Positions 23,466 to 36,689 of a stretch of DNA of 64,000 nucleotides are shown here, piece after piece (the stretch's first letter is position 1; every line of letters begins with the position of its first letter). The translations under genes were made by a program, and so were the position numbers. The stretch comes from Anaeramoeba flamelloides (taxonomy: Eukaryota > Metamonada > Anaeramoebidae), in assembly GCA_027625915.1 (NCBI GenBank), contig JANTQA010000070.1, positions 5,585,001 through 5,649,000 on the forward strand. Reading direction: 5' to 3'. The notes below the pieces were generated by a model. The model ran no database searches, was not told the origin of the DNA, and saw nothing but the letters and a program-made list of their open reading frames with translations.

Positions 23466-25931
23466 TTTTCATATTTAATACTTACCATTTCAAATCATGT
23501 AAGCTGAAAACAAACCCCGAAACTGCTCCAAATATTTTTTTAGTGAATTTTAGAACTTTAAAATGTTTTAAAATTTGAATTGTACTTGAAAATCACTTAG
23601 AGTCATTTATTTTTTTAAAATTTTTCTTCAAAGATATATTTGAAATTTTTTTGTTTGGATTACTTTAAACTTTGTAATTAGTAAATTTTTAATCAAATTT
23701 CTTCAGAAGGTAAATTCTTTTTGAGAAAAGGAGGAAAAATATCACATTATCTAAACACCTGTTAGATTGTAACGTAGTCCTTTAATTCTAAAAAAAGTTT
23801 TCAATTTATTATTGAATCATATTTTGTTTTTTATTTAAATTCAGGTTTTAACAAAAATCGAAAAAGAAATAATTACATTGTTTTTAAGGGACTAGTAAGT
23901 CTTATTTATTTTTTTTCCCCAAAGTAATAGGGTAATTATCTATATAAGGATACAATTAAACCTGATATGCAACTTCATGTATATCTTTAGAGAAATGGAT
24001 AATCATTTTTAAAAGATTTCATTTTTCCAATGTAATTTTCAGTCAAATGATCTGATCCTTTTTTTGTAGGGTTTTTAGATCAAATTAGAAAAATAAAAAT
24101 TTGCAAAAAAAAAATTAATTTTGAAGAAATATCACTTTTAGTAATTTTTGATAGTATTTATGAACAATTAACCATTGAAACTTTAATCTTATTTTAAAAA
24201 TATAATAAAATTAAATCAAATATTGTATCCTTGAGATTTAAAAATTTTAAACATTTATTTTATTCTCAAATATTTATTAAATTTCTTGAAATTTAAAAGA
24301 CTTTACAATATACTTTTTCAAATATCAAGAGTATAAGCGATGAAATTTTTGAATTAAAATCAGTTATTTGATAATATCTATTATTTTTTTTTTTTACTAG
24401 AAATATGCATTTGAATTCATTATATTTGTTGAAAAATCTTTAAAAAATAGAGAAATAATTGTAAAGTCTATTTGATATATTTAATCTTGGGGTTGTTAAT
24501 GACTTACTGAAATAATTAAGATTGGGTTATTAATTATTGATTATAAATAATCAAATTAAAAAGTATTCCTTTGGATTATAAGTTGAATTTTCCAGGTTTT
24601 AAAAAAGAATTTCGGGTGAATTTTTAATTCGATTGTTTGGTTCTTTTTCTTAGATTTTTTTATTCGACCCTGAGAAAAAAATGTTTGGTCTGTTCTTTTA
24701 ATTAAAAAATTATATTTTTTACAATTTTTCAATAATTATTATATTTTTTTTTGTGATTAAGTTGATTTTTTAAACTTAGTTATTATTGAACTTAGTGATT
24801 TCATTTTTAAAGTGTAATTTTGCACAGTTCTTTTACAAGCAATAAAATTTCCATCTTCTTTCAAAGAAAATATTGTTTTTAGAACGAATTTGGAAATATG
24901 TTGGATTTTGAACTTTTCAAAAATGGGAAAAATGGATCAGTCTTTTAAAAAAAAGAATTCATTTCTGAAAATTGAATGAAAAGTAAGTTTTCGTCTTTAG
25001 TTATCAGATTTTTCTTTGTTTTTCGATTTCAAAAAGATGGCAAAATTTTTTTTAATTTGCTATTGGATTTACTTGAAGATTTTTTTTTCGTTTACTATTC
25101 CCTTAAATGAAATGAAACCTTTCAAAAAATGTTGACTGTTCTTTGAAACAAAATTTTTTAAAATAGATTTATCAGATTTATTAGTAGACTAATCCAAATA
25201 ATAATTTATAAATTGTTTAAGAAATTCTTGAAAAACCCATTTGAAACCAAAATAGTTTCAAATTATTTTAATTAATTTTTAGTACTTAAATGATTTTCAA
25301 GCTAATTTAATTCCTTTAAAATGAAGGGCGAAGTGTCCAGTTCTTAGATAATAAGAAAATTTCTAACTTTCTTAAAAGATTATGATATTATTTTCATTAT
25401 CCACAAAAGCTGAAAAACAAACAATACATTTTCTTTTCACACTATACCAACAAATACTTAATATTCAAAGATCAAGTTAGAACAAAATTATATTTGTTCA
25501 GAATAATTACAATTTTCGAATAAACGCATAGATTTTCTATTTTTTCTATTAAAAATTGCAATCTTTTAGGAAAATTAACAACAATTTGTTGTCAACGAAA
25601 TGTACACTTCCAGACAAAAGAACCCATTTCAGAAGAATTAACTCTTTTTCCGAAAGTACAATTTTGAACTTTTTTTTGTGAATTGATAATTTAGTTGATT
25701 CTTCAAAATAATGAATAAGTATGAAAGGTTGGTATTTTACATCAAAGGATTATTGATAAGAATTAAATAACTTTGGATTTTGAGAAAAATTTAAAATAAT
25801 TGTTTTTGTTGCAAAGAAATTTTCCAGGAGAAAAATCAAATACAGTAAAAGTATACAAGTTGGTAAAATAGAAATTCAAAGATTTTCGGACATTAAGAAT
25901 TTCATTTTTTACCTTTTCGGAGAAGCTGAGA
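23466..25931. other. Spacer upstream of the membrane-protein gene
   Basis: No gene is supported. It is A/T-rich throughout and holds only weak echoes of the mariner-like end repeat. The promoter of the gene starting at 25932 should lie here. Confidence 0.45.
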
Positions 25932-28900
25932 ATGTTAAAAATTTGTGGGTGTATTCTTTATGACAAAAAGACTAAAACAATCAAAGGTCTTCACACACCA
26001 TATATTCTTGATTTGGTGACTGACAATGTTCGATCAAGGTAAAACAAACAACAAAAAACAACAAAAAAAAAACATAAGCCAAAGTAGCTTTTTTCTTAAT
26101 CAAAAACTATTTTTTTCGATCTTTGTTTTACCAACCACCAAAGAATTTTTACCATTGTTTTGTTCTTTTTGATTGTCACGTTTTCAAGTTTCTTGGCGCT
26201 CTCATCCATTTTTGATCAAAAAAACGTAACAAGGACTGACGAAGTTAGCGAAATCTTATTTGAGACTTATCCGCTAACCTTAATTTATTATCACCAAACA
26301 CATGTCAAGGCTCGTATTCGAATTATTAACGAGTACCAAGTGGGCTTGTCGAATAAAACTGTTCAAATTAAGCCCATAGTACAGCTTGATACTGAGGATT
26401 TGTTGGACGGTGGGCTGACACTCAGCCAAAGCCGAAATTCCCATTTGTCGGACATTGGGACGGAGGGTAACTTGAAAGAAAAAACAGATTCCGATGGCTT
26501 TGTTTCTTTTGACTTTGTACTGACCTACGGCCCTGTTGGCTTAGTTTTATTCGAATTCACTTGCGATGAGCAAATTGTTTATTTTCCTGTTTTAACAGTC
26601 TCAAAAGGTAAATTTATTCCGATTAACCGCCTTTCATTGGAAATATTTCGATTTTTCTTTCTTTCTTACTTTATTTTTCAACAACACAAACTTATTTTCC
26701 CCATCTAATATCCAAACCAATGTGCTATTTTCTTGAGCCCGAAACAAGAATTTTCCAAATACTGTTATTTCAATATTAAATGGGAATAATTTTTACAGTC
26801 AGTTTCAAATTTAAGGCGCAAACTTTGAACGAAATTTAAAGTACAAAAAAATCTCAAATTAAGGCACATTTTTTGGGAATTTTTTTTTTACAATTTATTT
26901 TACTTGAATCTGAATTTTGTGTATTAATTTGAGATTTTATGTGCGCCTTAATTTTCGTTGAGGTTTGTGCCTTAAGAGTGGAACTGACTGTACTTCATTT
27001 ATAATTTTCTTTTTGAAAATTTCCCACAAATTCCTACTTCTTTGAGAACTGGACTTTAAAAAAGAAAACATCGAAAAGGGAAGTGAAAATTTTTTCCCAT
27101 TTAGAATTCAAAAACCAGTATTGGATCTCTTTTGAAATAAATTTGAAGTTACTCGCCCAACCATTATATCACTTCGTGTTAAAGTGGAATATTAATATAC
27201 TGGCCTTTGCATAGTACTGTTATTTTCCAAACGATAAATGAAAATTTTTATTTCAATTTCCAAAATGAATATTAATTATTACTGCTACAATCAAATTAGC
27301 AGAGTAAAAATTTTGTCTTAGAGTTAACTCAGGAAGTTTAATTTATTGTCCAAAAATATCATTTCTAAAAGATGTTGTAAAGATCTTTTGGGTTTTCTTC
27401 AACTTATAAACTCGAAAAATACTTTGGAATGTGAACTAAAAATTTTCATTTTTTAATTGGAAAATAACAGTAAATAAGAAAAAATTTTCAGTTCATTCTC
27501 ATTTTCCTTTTTTAATAGAGTTCCACACATTTCAAATTACGACCTATTTCTTTGGATAGTTTGTTTGTAAAAAGAAAAATAAGGAAAAAGAATTGAAAAT
27601 TTTTCCCATTTATTTTTACGAATAATATTTTGCTTTGCAAAAGATTCTTTTTCTTTTTATTCAAGAAATTGCTTCAAGGATCAAGGGGTTTTCTTTTTTT
27701 GAGATCTTAAACTATTATTATATCTTTTCGGTTTTTTTTTGAAAACCGATATATTCCTGCTAAACGGGTGGGACAAAAGAATTAACTGATCCAAGTACCT
27801 TCAAATCTTACTTACTGAAGATGATATCTTAATTTACGTGTATAGTGTGTATTTTTAAAAATCCACACCACACAAAAGACGCAAGTATCCTAGCGCGAGT
27901 GGACTAAGGAATTACGCCGACCAAAAAATGACAAATTTAGGACAAGTCCATCCGTGTATTTGAAATTTAAATGAAAAAAATCACAACTGATTATTTTTTT
28001 TTACGATTCTGTAATATCTTTTCATTTCAAACTGTTCTTTCGCCTCAATTAGACCAATATAAATAATAAAAAAAAAATATTCGAGGAAAAAGAGATTAAC
28101 AATACGATCTATTTCTTGAAATTTCTTTGTAACGGAAATATTGAAAAAGGAGAATTAAAAGAAAAATAAGGAAAGTGTATTATGTGAATACCAATAATAA
28201 AAGATCGAGAACATATTTACCTTTTTAAGGAGCGATTCAAATTAAAAGCCGTCTTTCTTTTTTCTAAAAGTCTTACACATTAAACGATCAAAGAAAATGA
28301 CAATAAACAATCAGTATTCAAGATATTGGTCCCTTAAGGATTTAGGTTTCAAACCAATTTGTATCCTACTACACAAATGCAATTTTTTCATTTTAGATAA
28401 GGTTTTTAGGATCTTTTATCCACAGATTAAAAAAAATTATTTTTAAAAAACTAGAGAATAATATCAAAGATATTATTCAAAAACAAAGACTCATTTTTCA
28501 TCTTATCATTAGTTAATGATAAAGAAAATTATGATTCTTTATTAAAATTTCGAAACAAAAATTTAGAAATTAGGGAAGTGCCGTCAAGTTCCGTAGAGTA
28601 ACGTAGAGAGATGTAGAGTACCTAGGCTTTCGAGAATTCAAAAGAATAGAGTAAAATCAAAGATTTAACTTTAATTCTTTTGAATTCTGGAAAACTTAAC
28701 GGCGGTTTTTTTGAGTTTTTCTTTTTCCTCTGTAAAGTGTTCGAGGTTTTTTTGAGGTTTTCTATTTTATTTGGAAAATCTAATTGATTTTCGTAAAGTT
28801 TTTTTAAGTTTTCTATTTATTTGTGAAGTGTTCTAGGTTTTTTTGACTTTTTGAAATAAACAGAAAATTTTAATAAATTTTCGGTTTATTTTGAAAATTC

Positions 28901-31900
28901 AAAAAAAACCTAACGAAAATCCATTGATTTTACAAATAAACAGAAAATCTAAAAACTAACGGTGATTTTTTTTTAATATAAGAAATAAACAGAAAATTAC
29001 ATAAAATTTCATTTTATCAAAAATTAAAAAAAACTAACAGCTGTAAAAGGAATTAATTTCCTCCCTTCGAAATAAAAAAAAAACCCTCCAAATAACACCC
29101 TTTTTGACCAAAAAAAATTATTTTAATTTGTGAATAAAAGATCCCAAAAACTTTAACCAACATTAATAATTAGCTTTTGTATTGAATATTTCGAAAATAT
29201 TTGGAACCTAAATCCTTAAGTAACAATATGTTTTCAAAAAGTTGTGTTCAACAATTTTTGGAAAAAAGTTACAGCCAAAATGATCATTATTTCCAAAACA
29301 ATGTATTTAATTTCTTAATTTTTCAATTAGTTTTTGTCTAAAAAAAAAAAAATATTTCTAGTAGGCAACTTTGAAAACTTAAAATAACCATTGGGACCTA
29401 GGAAAAATGTGATTTTTGTTGTAGAATACGAAACACCAACCTAAAAATTTGTGAGTATTTTTAATTTTTGCAAAATTTTTTGATTTATTCCCAAAATTTT
29501 CATAACACATGAATGAGAACAAAAATGATATAAATTTGAGGCTATTTTTGAAGGAAACCTTTATGAAAAAAAAATGAAAATCTATTTGAAAATCAATCGA
29601 TTTTTTAATAAAATCTAATTAACTATCACACAAATAGTTAAGGGAAGCTAATCAGGAAAAATGAAGGAAATTTTTATTGAATATTTTTGGAATTAAAAGA
29701 AAAATAAATGAAAATTTATTCAAATTTTAGAGGAAATATTTAATTTTTTTGATATTTTTTTTTTTGATTGTTTCCCGTGAGAAAAAAGAAACATCCTACC
29801 AAAAATAGAAAAAAATTAAAAAAAAAAAAGAGAGTAACAGAGATGTAACAATAGAAAAAAGTTTTAAGATAGAATAATTCGAAAGTCTTCTAACTTCATT
29901 ACTTCCCAATTTTTTTTGCTTCTTGAAATACGCGAATTTTTTTAAGAATGGTCTTTTTATTTATTATTTTATTTTAGGACATAATGGTACTTTTTTTTAT
30001 TTTTAAATATTTTTTATTATTTTTAGAAAAAGAAGAAAAAAAAACAAAAAGCAAACTAAAAAGACCTTAAATTAAGCCAAATTTATATTATGCCATTTAT
30101 TTAATACCAAACATAAAACAAATCCCAAAAAATCAAAAGGTAAAAAACTAAAAAAATTGAAAACCTTTAATGGTTTTTCCATAAACTAATACAAAAACTG
30201 AATAACCTGGTTTGTATAAAAATGAAAAAATGGTATTAATTGTAAAAACATGACTGGGGATGAAAATTAATTTTTACAATTAATAAACATGCAGTCTTTT
30301 TTACACAATGTTAAAAGGCATTATCAAGAGTTTTTATTTATTTGAACTCGCTCTGATTACACTTTTACTGTTTAAAATTTTCACTAAAAATATTTTTCAA
30401 GAATTGTAGTGACAATTTCATTGAAAAATCATTTTAATAAGTTTTATTGAATATTTAAGGATTTTTTGAGAAACTATTCATCAAAATTTCATCAAAGGAA
30501 TATTATTCGAATGCCATTGAAATTACAAAGCAAAATTTGTTTTTTGATGAGATTAATTGAAATTTTCAATGATTTAATTAAAATTTATTGTCGTATGAAT
30601 TAAAATAATTCTCAAAATTATTTACAAGAATATATATTTTTTAAAAAAAACAATTAAAAAATAAAAAAAAAAAAAAAATTACAATTCAAAAGTTAACAAA
30701 ATAAAATTATTAAATGAACCATCGCAATCAGTCCAAGAATTTGGAAAGGCATTAACCATTCAGCCAAGAGTACAAATATTAGATGAGGATGATAATCCAC
30801 TTTCTGGGCATTATGTCTCATTATTTATACTTTATGCACAATTTTTATCAAATGGATATATTGAAAGGGGTGCTGAATTAAAACATCACACCCAGGGTCC
30901 AAGTGATTCTGATGGGATTATTCAATTTAAAAATTTTGCTGTTACTGGATCCAATACTGATCAACAATTTTTTGGGATCTTTTGTGAAGATAATATTGAT
31001 GATGTCAAAAATATCAAGTTCTGGGTGAATTATAAAGGAAACTTTACAGACAATATGCTAATGATTCAACCAATCAATTTTGAAACGGAAATTCAAGAGA
31101 TAAAAATAATTAAAGATGTGTCTGTTATTAATACCGATGGCGAGGTATTTAAAACACAACCAAAATTGCAGGTTCTTGATTCAGAGGGGAAGGGCATTGC
31201 AGGGAAATACATATACGCCAAGCTCTCTGTGCAAAACGGACATACAGCTTCTGATTATCGAGAAGATTTGAGTTGGTTTACCAAGTATTTATTAAATCCG
31301 ATAATTGGACCAACGGATTCAAATGGGTTTGCAGAATATGACGATTTACGATTAAGTGTTAAGGGTCACACTGGCGGTGATCAAGATCCAGACGTCTATT
31401 TCGAAATCAAATTTCGGTCTGAGGGAGTAATTTCTGAGCCCACAAATAAATTTTATATCTCTTCACAGGTTGCGTCTCTCAAATGGATCCACAAGCCAAC
31501 TAAAATCACACCATTGCTTAATAACGCGTACGCCGATGACCAAGACTTATCGGATCCGTATGGATCCATTTATCCTCGCCCGATGCTAAGGGTCTTAGAT
31601 TCCAAGGGCTTTGGTATAGCTGACAAGTTAGTTATCCTCCAGGCGTATCCCGACGACTTCAAGGATGACTTGAGTTTGATTCAATTGGAAAATAATTTTG
31701 CGTGGTCTGATAGTGATGGCGTTGTAAGCTTTTCGGAGACAAGAATTATTTCTTACCAATCATCAACTTATCAAAACGTGACACTCGTCATAAAATGCGA
31801 CACAATAGATGACTTTATTGTTGATCCAATCGAGATTGAAATTGGAACAAATGATGCTCTAAGATGCTCGAGAATATTATTTGAAGAATCTGATATACCC

Positions 31901-34820
31901 AAAGAGGATGGTAAATATATTGTTGGCAACGCCCCCACGGATTTAACGATAACGATTGTAGATTACAAAGGAGATCCAATGCCAGGAATGGATGGGTATT
32001 TAGGCATCGATTCTACCAATTCAATAAACAATCTTCCCGACGTAATTAATATGCCAAGTCAAATTGACACGACAAGTGATGCCAATGGCCAAATCACAAT
32101 CAAAAAATTCAGACTGTTTGGATTAAACACAACTGTCAATTTCTATTTTGCAGCAAGAAACTCAAATTTGTCTTCAATGCTTGACATGGAATATGACTGC
32201 ATGTATTCCTTTAGCATAACAATTACAAACGCCGTTAAGGAAATTCAAATTGCTGAATTCCCTGATACCGAATCAGATATTATCTTCCCATCTGACCCCA
32301 TTAATAATAAAATTAAATTAAGGGCGGTTGATTATTTGGGCAACGGCATTGAAGATGTCTCAATTTTTGTGATAATCTCCCAATTCCCAAAATATGCGTA
32401 TCAATTTGAGGCCTATGATATAATGGGCCCAAATAACCAAACGATCGAACCGCCTGATACGTTACCAATCTTGTCAGATATTTTTTTCAACATTGAGAAA
32501 ACAGACGCAGATGGATATGCTTATATTCAGGATTTAAACATGGCGATTAGTGGCGATTATAATTTGATATTTCTTGGCAACGGTATTATATCTGAGAGTT
32601 CTGATATTTTAAATGTCAAGACCAAAGTGGAGAAAATTTTAATTAATGTCCAACCAAATAATACAAATAATGAAATTGTTTCTGGTGTACGCTTTGGAAC
32701 ACAGCCCGAAGTGGTAATTCTTGATGAAAATGACCAACCACTTCAAAACTATTATGTCGGGGCACTTATTAAGGGCCACGAAGAAGAAATGCCACTTTCA
32801 AGTGAATACCATCAGGTAATGGCTGTATCTCATCGGTCGGATGCCGATGGCACTGCCGTCTTTTCAGAGCTCACTCTGAAGCAAATTACGGACAAGGATT
32901 ATTACCAAATATCCTTTCGCGCGTACTCTGGTGATTCTTCAATGGAAAATGATTGGATCGAGGCCGTTAGCGATCCAATTTTAGGAATACCCGAAGTTTT
33001 CCAAATAATCGTTTCGGGATTCCCCTCCTCTTCAGCCCCTGGTGTCTCGTTCCCTTCAATACCCATCGTACAAGTTGCAGACGGAAATTCCGACGGGCTA
33101 GGAAACAAGATCGTGTCTGTCAAAGTCATTACTGGGCCTGAAGACAACACTGACGTCGATCAAATTTTTGAAAATTATGAAGGATTAACAGGCGATAATG
33201 GTGCAATTTTATTTTTAGATCTCATGTTCGCCTCTAGTGCGCCCTTGGGCCACTATACTGTCCAATTCATTTCAGATGGATTTACAAGCGAAAATCATTT
33301 TATAGAATGCACCACCCAAGTGGATACACTTAACATCATCATGCAACCAAACAGCGAGATTAAAACTGGTATCCCTTTCCCGGTAAGGAGCGAAGTTGTG
33401 ATCGTGGGATCCAAAATTATCGTTGGTAGGATGAGTGTGCAAGCCTTAACAAAATCCGGTGGTGTGATCCCAAATAAGGTGGTTACTGCGTTTATTAAAC
33501 AAAATGTTGATAACACAGGGATTTTGGACTCAAAAAGGATCCTGAGCAGTACCGATAACAACGGTATTGCAGAATTTGATTTAAAATTCGTTGCTGGCAC
33601 ACCTGGGGAGTATACCTTGCAATTCAGTGCAGATGGTATATTCACAGATGAAACCGAGGTAATAACTCTTTCAAACCCGATTAAAAGAATTGAAATTATC
33701 AAACAGCCGGGTATCAAGGACGAAAAGAATGTAGAAATAAATGAAGTGTTACCTCAGCAGCCAATAATTAAAATAATTAAGCACGACGACGAGCAAATTG
33801 ATGTCGTTCAATATAAAACAGTGACGATCACTGCCAATAATGGAGGCCGAGTGAAATACAGTACAACATATTCTGATACAAATGGTGAAATTGAATTGAA
33901 AGACATATCAATTATCGATTGCCCCTCTGGTAGCTACCAGTTATTTTTCAATGTAGATGGTATAATTTCTCCTTTATCCGATGAAATCCAAGTTTATAAT
34001 CCCAGCAAACCCAATTTTTCTTCGATTTCAAACTTGAAAAATTATATTGTAATAGGTTGCCTGGTTGTAATTTTGCCCTTTTTAGCAAACTCGGCATATC
34101 ATCGGAAAAAGTTATTAATGCTCCTCCCTTTCGCTTCAATTGTATTTGTGTTAACTCTAGCAATTGAAAGTTTGAATCAAATTAAAGGACCCTTTTCAAA
34201 TTTTTATATTGGATTCTCCTTTATTTTATTTTTAATTTCATCCTTTTTTACCATAATTGGCATTTTAATAATCATTATTCTTCATTTGTCCAAAAAAAAT
34301 AATAATTGGGAATTCCATAAAAAAAAAAGTAATAATTTTCTTGATTTGGTAAATAGGTTAATTAGAATTGGTTCAAATAGATCATTAATAAGAAATCAAA
34401 TCATTGAAAAAATTTTAAATTATGAAAGATCGAAAATACATTTATTAAATAATTCTGAATTTCATAAGAAAGAAGAAGATACTGGTGATGATGAATATGA
34501 TCATAATAATGATAACGAAATTGAAACGGAAAATGAAAAGGAAAAAGAAGAGTGCAATGACAGGAAGAAGAAAAAGAAGAAGAAAGTTGACTCTTTAACA
34601 TTTATAATGAAAAAATGGGAAGATAAAATCGATTTGTTAACTGATGAACAATTGGAGATATTTTTAGAGAACTCTAATCAATTTATTGAAAAATTTAGAT
34701 TAAAAAAATACATTGATGTAAATATGGGAGTAGATAATAATAAAGAGAATGGGATTGATAAAGCTTCTGATAAAAGAAATGATATTGAACTTGCTAATAT
34801 CGAACAAATCAATAATAGCA

Positions 34821-34853
<33 letters not shown>

Positions 34854-36340
34854 ATGATCATAGTAATAACCATGAGATTGGAACGGGGAATGGAAATAGA
34901 AAGAAAAGGGTATCAAATTATTTTAAAAAGCAATTCAACAAATTACAAAAGGCATATTTAAATAATAATAATAAAATTAATTATCATAAACCATTTGAAT
35001 TAAAAGGTGATTTTTATTATCCACAAAGAATCTTAATTTCAATTTTCTTATCAGTTGTGATTGTAATTTTTTGTATATTGCTCTATTTTAAATTGAGTGT
35101 TTATCTGGAGGATAATATACTAATTAAGAGGCAAGAATTATTTACATATAGAACAAAATTATCTTCTTATATCTCTTATTATGATGTAATGTCACAGATC
35201 TCAACAACGGAATTTTCAGAGTCTTTAAACAAGCTGCAATCATTTATTGATAAAAATGTACAGACTGTGAAAACCCCTGAAATTGAATTAACTGCAACAC
35301 TCAAACTTGTAAACTTTTTAACAGACATTAAGCATGAGGATATTACAAGTTTTTTTGATGTGTTAACTGTATGTATAATCTTTGCAGACATAATTGGCGT
35401 GGCTGTGTTGGTGTATTTATGGTATTCCATTTTAAAAGAATATCGAAAAAATATAATGTTATTACGTCAAGGGATATATCCCTTCAAATCAAGGACAAAT
35501 ATTTCCGATGCCGGGAATTATACCAATTTACAAACTTGGCTATCTGGAATTGCCTTTGTTGTTGTTAGCTTTTTTTCATGTCTATTGTTCATATGCTTTG
35601 CTTATAACCATTTAAGAGAATTCTTATGGTACAATTTTTGGCCATTGCTTTTACTAATCTTTCTTTCCTACTTAATTAAAAAAATTGTCCAAGAGCTGTC
35701 TTCAAGATATTTAATTGAAAATAACCAGATTAAGCATTTTAGAATATTTGTTTATAAAGATTTCTTTTGGAATTTTTTAAATATAATCATTTCCTTTTCT
35801 TTATCAATCGTGAGGATACTATTTAAATTGTGTTTATCATTAATAACAATAATAAGAGTAGACGTGCCTATAGTCAGTGGGTTCCTTTCAGTGATTGACG
35901 CTGGTTATTTATCTTATGTTGGGTTAGCTATGATGGACCATGACCATAATAACCCCACACATTTGTATTTTTCAAATTTGATGAAAATGATTTTCAAAAA
36001 AAAAAGACATGAAGAAAAGGTTTATAATTTTGGGAAAAAAAATGAAAAAAAATATTTAAAGACAATTAAGGTAAATAAAGTTTCCCAAGAAAAATTATTG
36101 AAATACAAAAAAAAATCTTATCAAGATCCTCAGAATTTGAAGTTGCTCTTGAAAAAAAGATTAAATTCAAAATGGTTTCTTTTATCAACTTTAGCAAATA
36201 ATCCAAACTTGAAAAAATATAGAGGAGAATATATTGAAAAAAGAAATACAATAAAAAGGGAGAAAGAAGAATTAAAAATGCTTTTAACCGAAAAAGAGAA
36301 AAAAATTCATGTTGAAATAATTTCTGAAGAAGAATTTTAA
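25932..36340 (+). CDS. Large membrane protein: Ig-like (Big-1 type) repeat ectodomain plus STRA6-like multi-pass module
   Basis: Exons 25932-26038, 26144-26607, 30693-36340; 6219 nt, 2072 residues. Junction phases are 2 and 1 and all are compatible. Residues 1-36 (MLKICGCILYDKKTKTIKG...ILDLVTDN) look cytosolic. A membrane anchor follows at about 37-59 (IFTIVLFFLIVTFSSFLALS). Residues about 60-1305 hold ten copies of a TD-x-(D/N)-G turn (DSDGFVSFDF, TDSNGFAEYDDL, TDADGYAYIQDL, SDADGTAVFSEL, TDNNGIAEFDL and others), spaced about 110-130 residues, typical of bacterial Big-1/invasin-type Ig domains. From about 1308 there are eight or nine membrane segments, with an acidic poly-Asp loop near 1566. 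Residues about 1914-1945 (VPIVSGFLSVIDAGYLSYVG then LAMMDHDHNNP) and about 2018-2032 (WFLLSTLANNPNL) resemble the C-terminal part of STRA6, the retinol-uptake receptor. Adhesion or ligand capture coupled to transport is an inference. Confidence 0.8.
26796..26990. mobile_element. Tc1/mariner-type MITE, copy 1
   Basis: The left end, after TA, reads CAGTCAGTTTCAAATTTAAG. The right end, inverted, reads CAGTCAGTTCCACTCTTAAG. Matching continues inward to AATCTCAAATTAA on both arms (about 65 bp). TA stands at both edges (26794-26795, 26991-26992), the mariner target duplication. It is 195 bp with no coding capacity. A second copy lies at 57568-57757. Confidence 0.8.
28440..29075 (+). mobile_element. 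LINE tail fragment interrupted by hairpin-array copy C
   Basis: The 3'-terminal part of the LINE at 36690-38495 recurs here. GATAAAGAAAATTATGATT and AATTTAGAAATTAGGG (28518-28575) match 38409-38466. After copy C, CTGTAAAAGGAATTAATTTC (29041 on) matches CTTTAAGAGGAAATTAATTT at 38467. It is a 5'-truncated LINE copy with a later insertion. Confidence 0.65.
28576..29040. repeat. Hairpin-array repeat, copy C (inside a LINE tail)
   Basis: It starts AAGTGCCGTCAAGTTCCGTA and is followed by the GAATTCAAAAGAAT...ATTCTTTTGAATTCTGGAAA hairpin, GTTTTCTATTTTATTTGGAA modules, a GAAATAAACAGAAAATTT / AAATTTTCGGTTTATTT hairpin and AAATAAACAGAAAATC. It is the same module set as copy B in opposite orientation. 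Its edges are defined by comparison with the uninterrupted LINE tail near 38466. Confidence 0.7.
29076..30692. other. Remainder of the giant intron
   Basis: A/T-rich with no supported gene or repeat. It ends in a long A-run and the exon 3 acceptor of the membrane-protein gene. Confidence 0.5.
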
Positions 36341-36689
36341 ATCTGTTATTTAATTTTTGATTTTATTTCTTTTTTTTTTAATTTTTATTTCGATTTATTT
36401 TTTTATTTAATTTATTAAAAGATTTGTTTGAAAGTTAATATCTTGACAAAATATTAGAATTTTATTTTTTATTTTGTTAATATTTATATCAAAGTAGAAA
36501 GGTTTTTTTTTTACTATTACTAAACTAATCTTTATTTTTTTTCTTTTTTTTTTATAGTATGTCACTACAACCTAAAAAAAAAAATACTTAAAAATTTATG
36601 AGTTGAAAGAATTTAAATAATAAGAATTTACTTCAATTTTTAACCATTTAATAATAGATTTTTTCATAATAAAAGATCCAAAAAGTTTA

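Larger units (their letters stand above)
26608..30692 (+). other. Giant second intron of the membrane-protein gene (4085 bp)
   Basis: The donor is GTAAAT and the acceptor TTCAAAAG. Both sides are phase 1, giving LTVSK-V-NKIKLL. The first intron (26039-26143) is only 105 bp. This intron holds a mariner-type MITE (26796-26990), a LINE tail, and hairpin-array copy C. A GC-richer unexplained patch lies at 27760-27960. No nested gene is apparent. Confidence 0.85.

Noticed and set aside
32902-33717. Minus-strand frames of 82 and 140 codons.
   Set aside because: They are antisense to the Ig-repeat exon of the membrane protein and have no domain.
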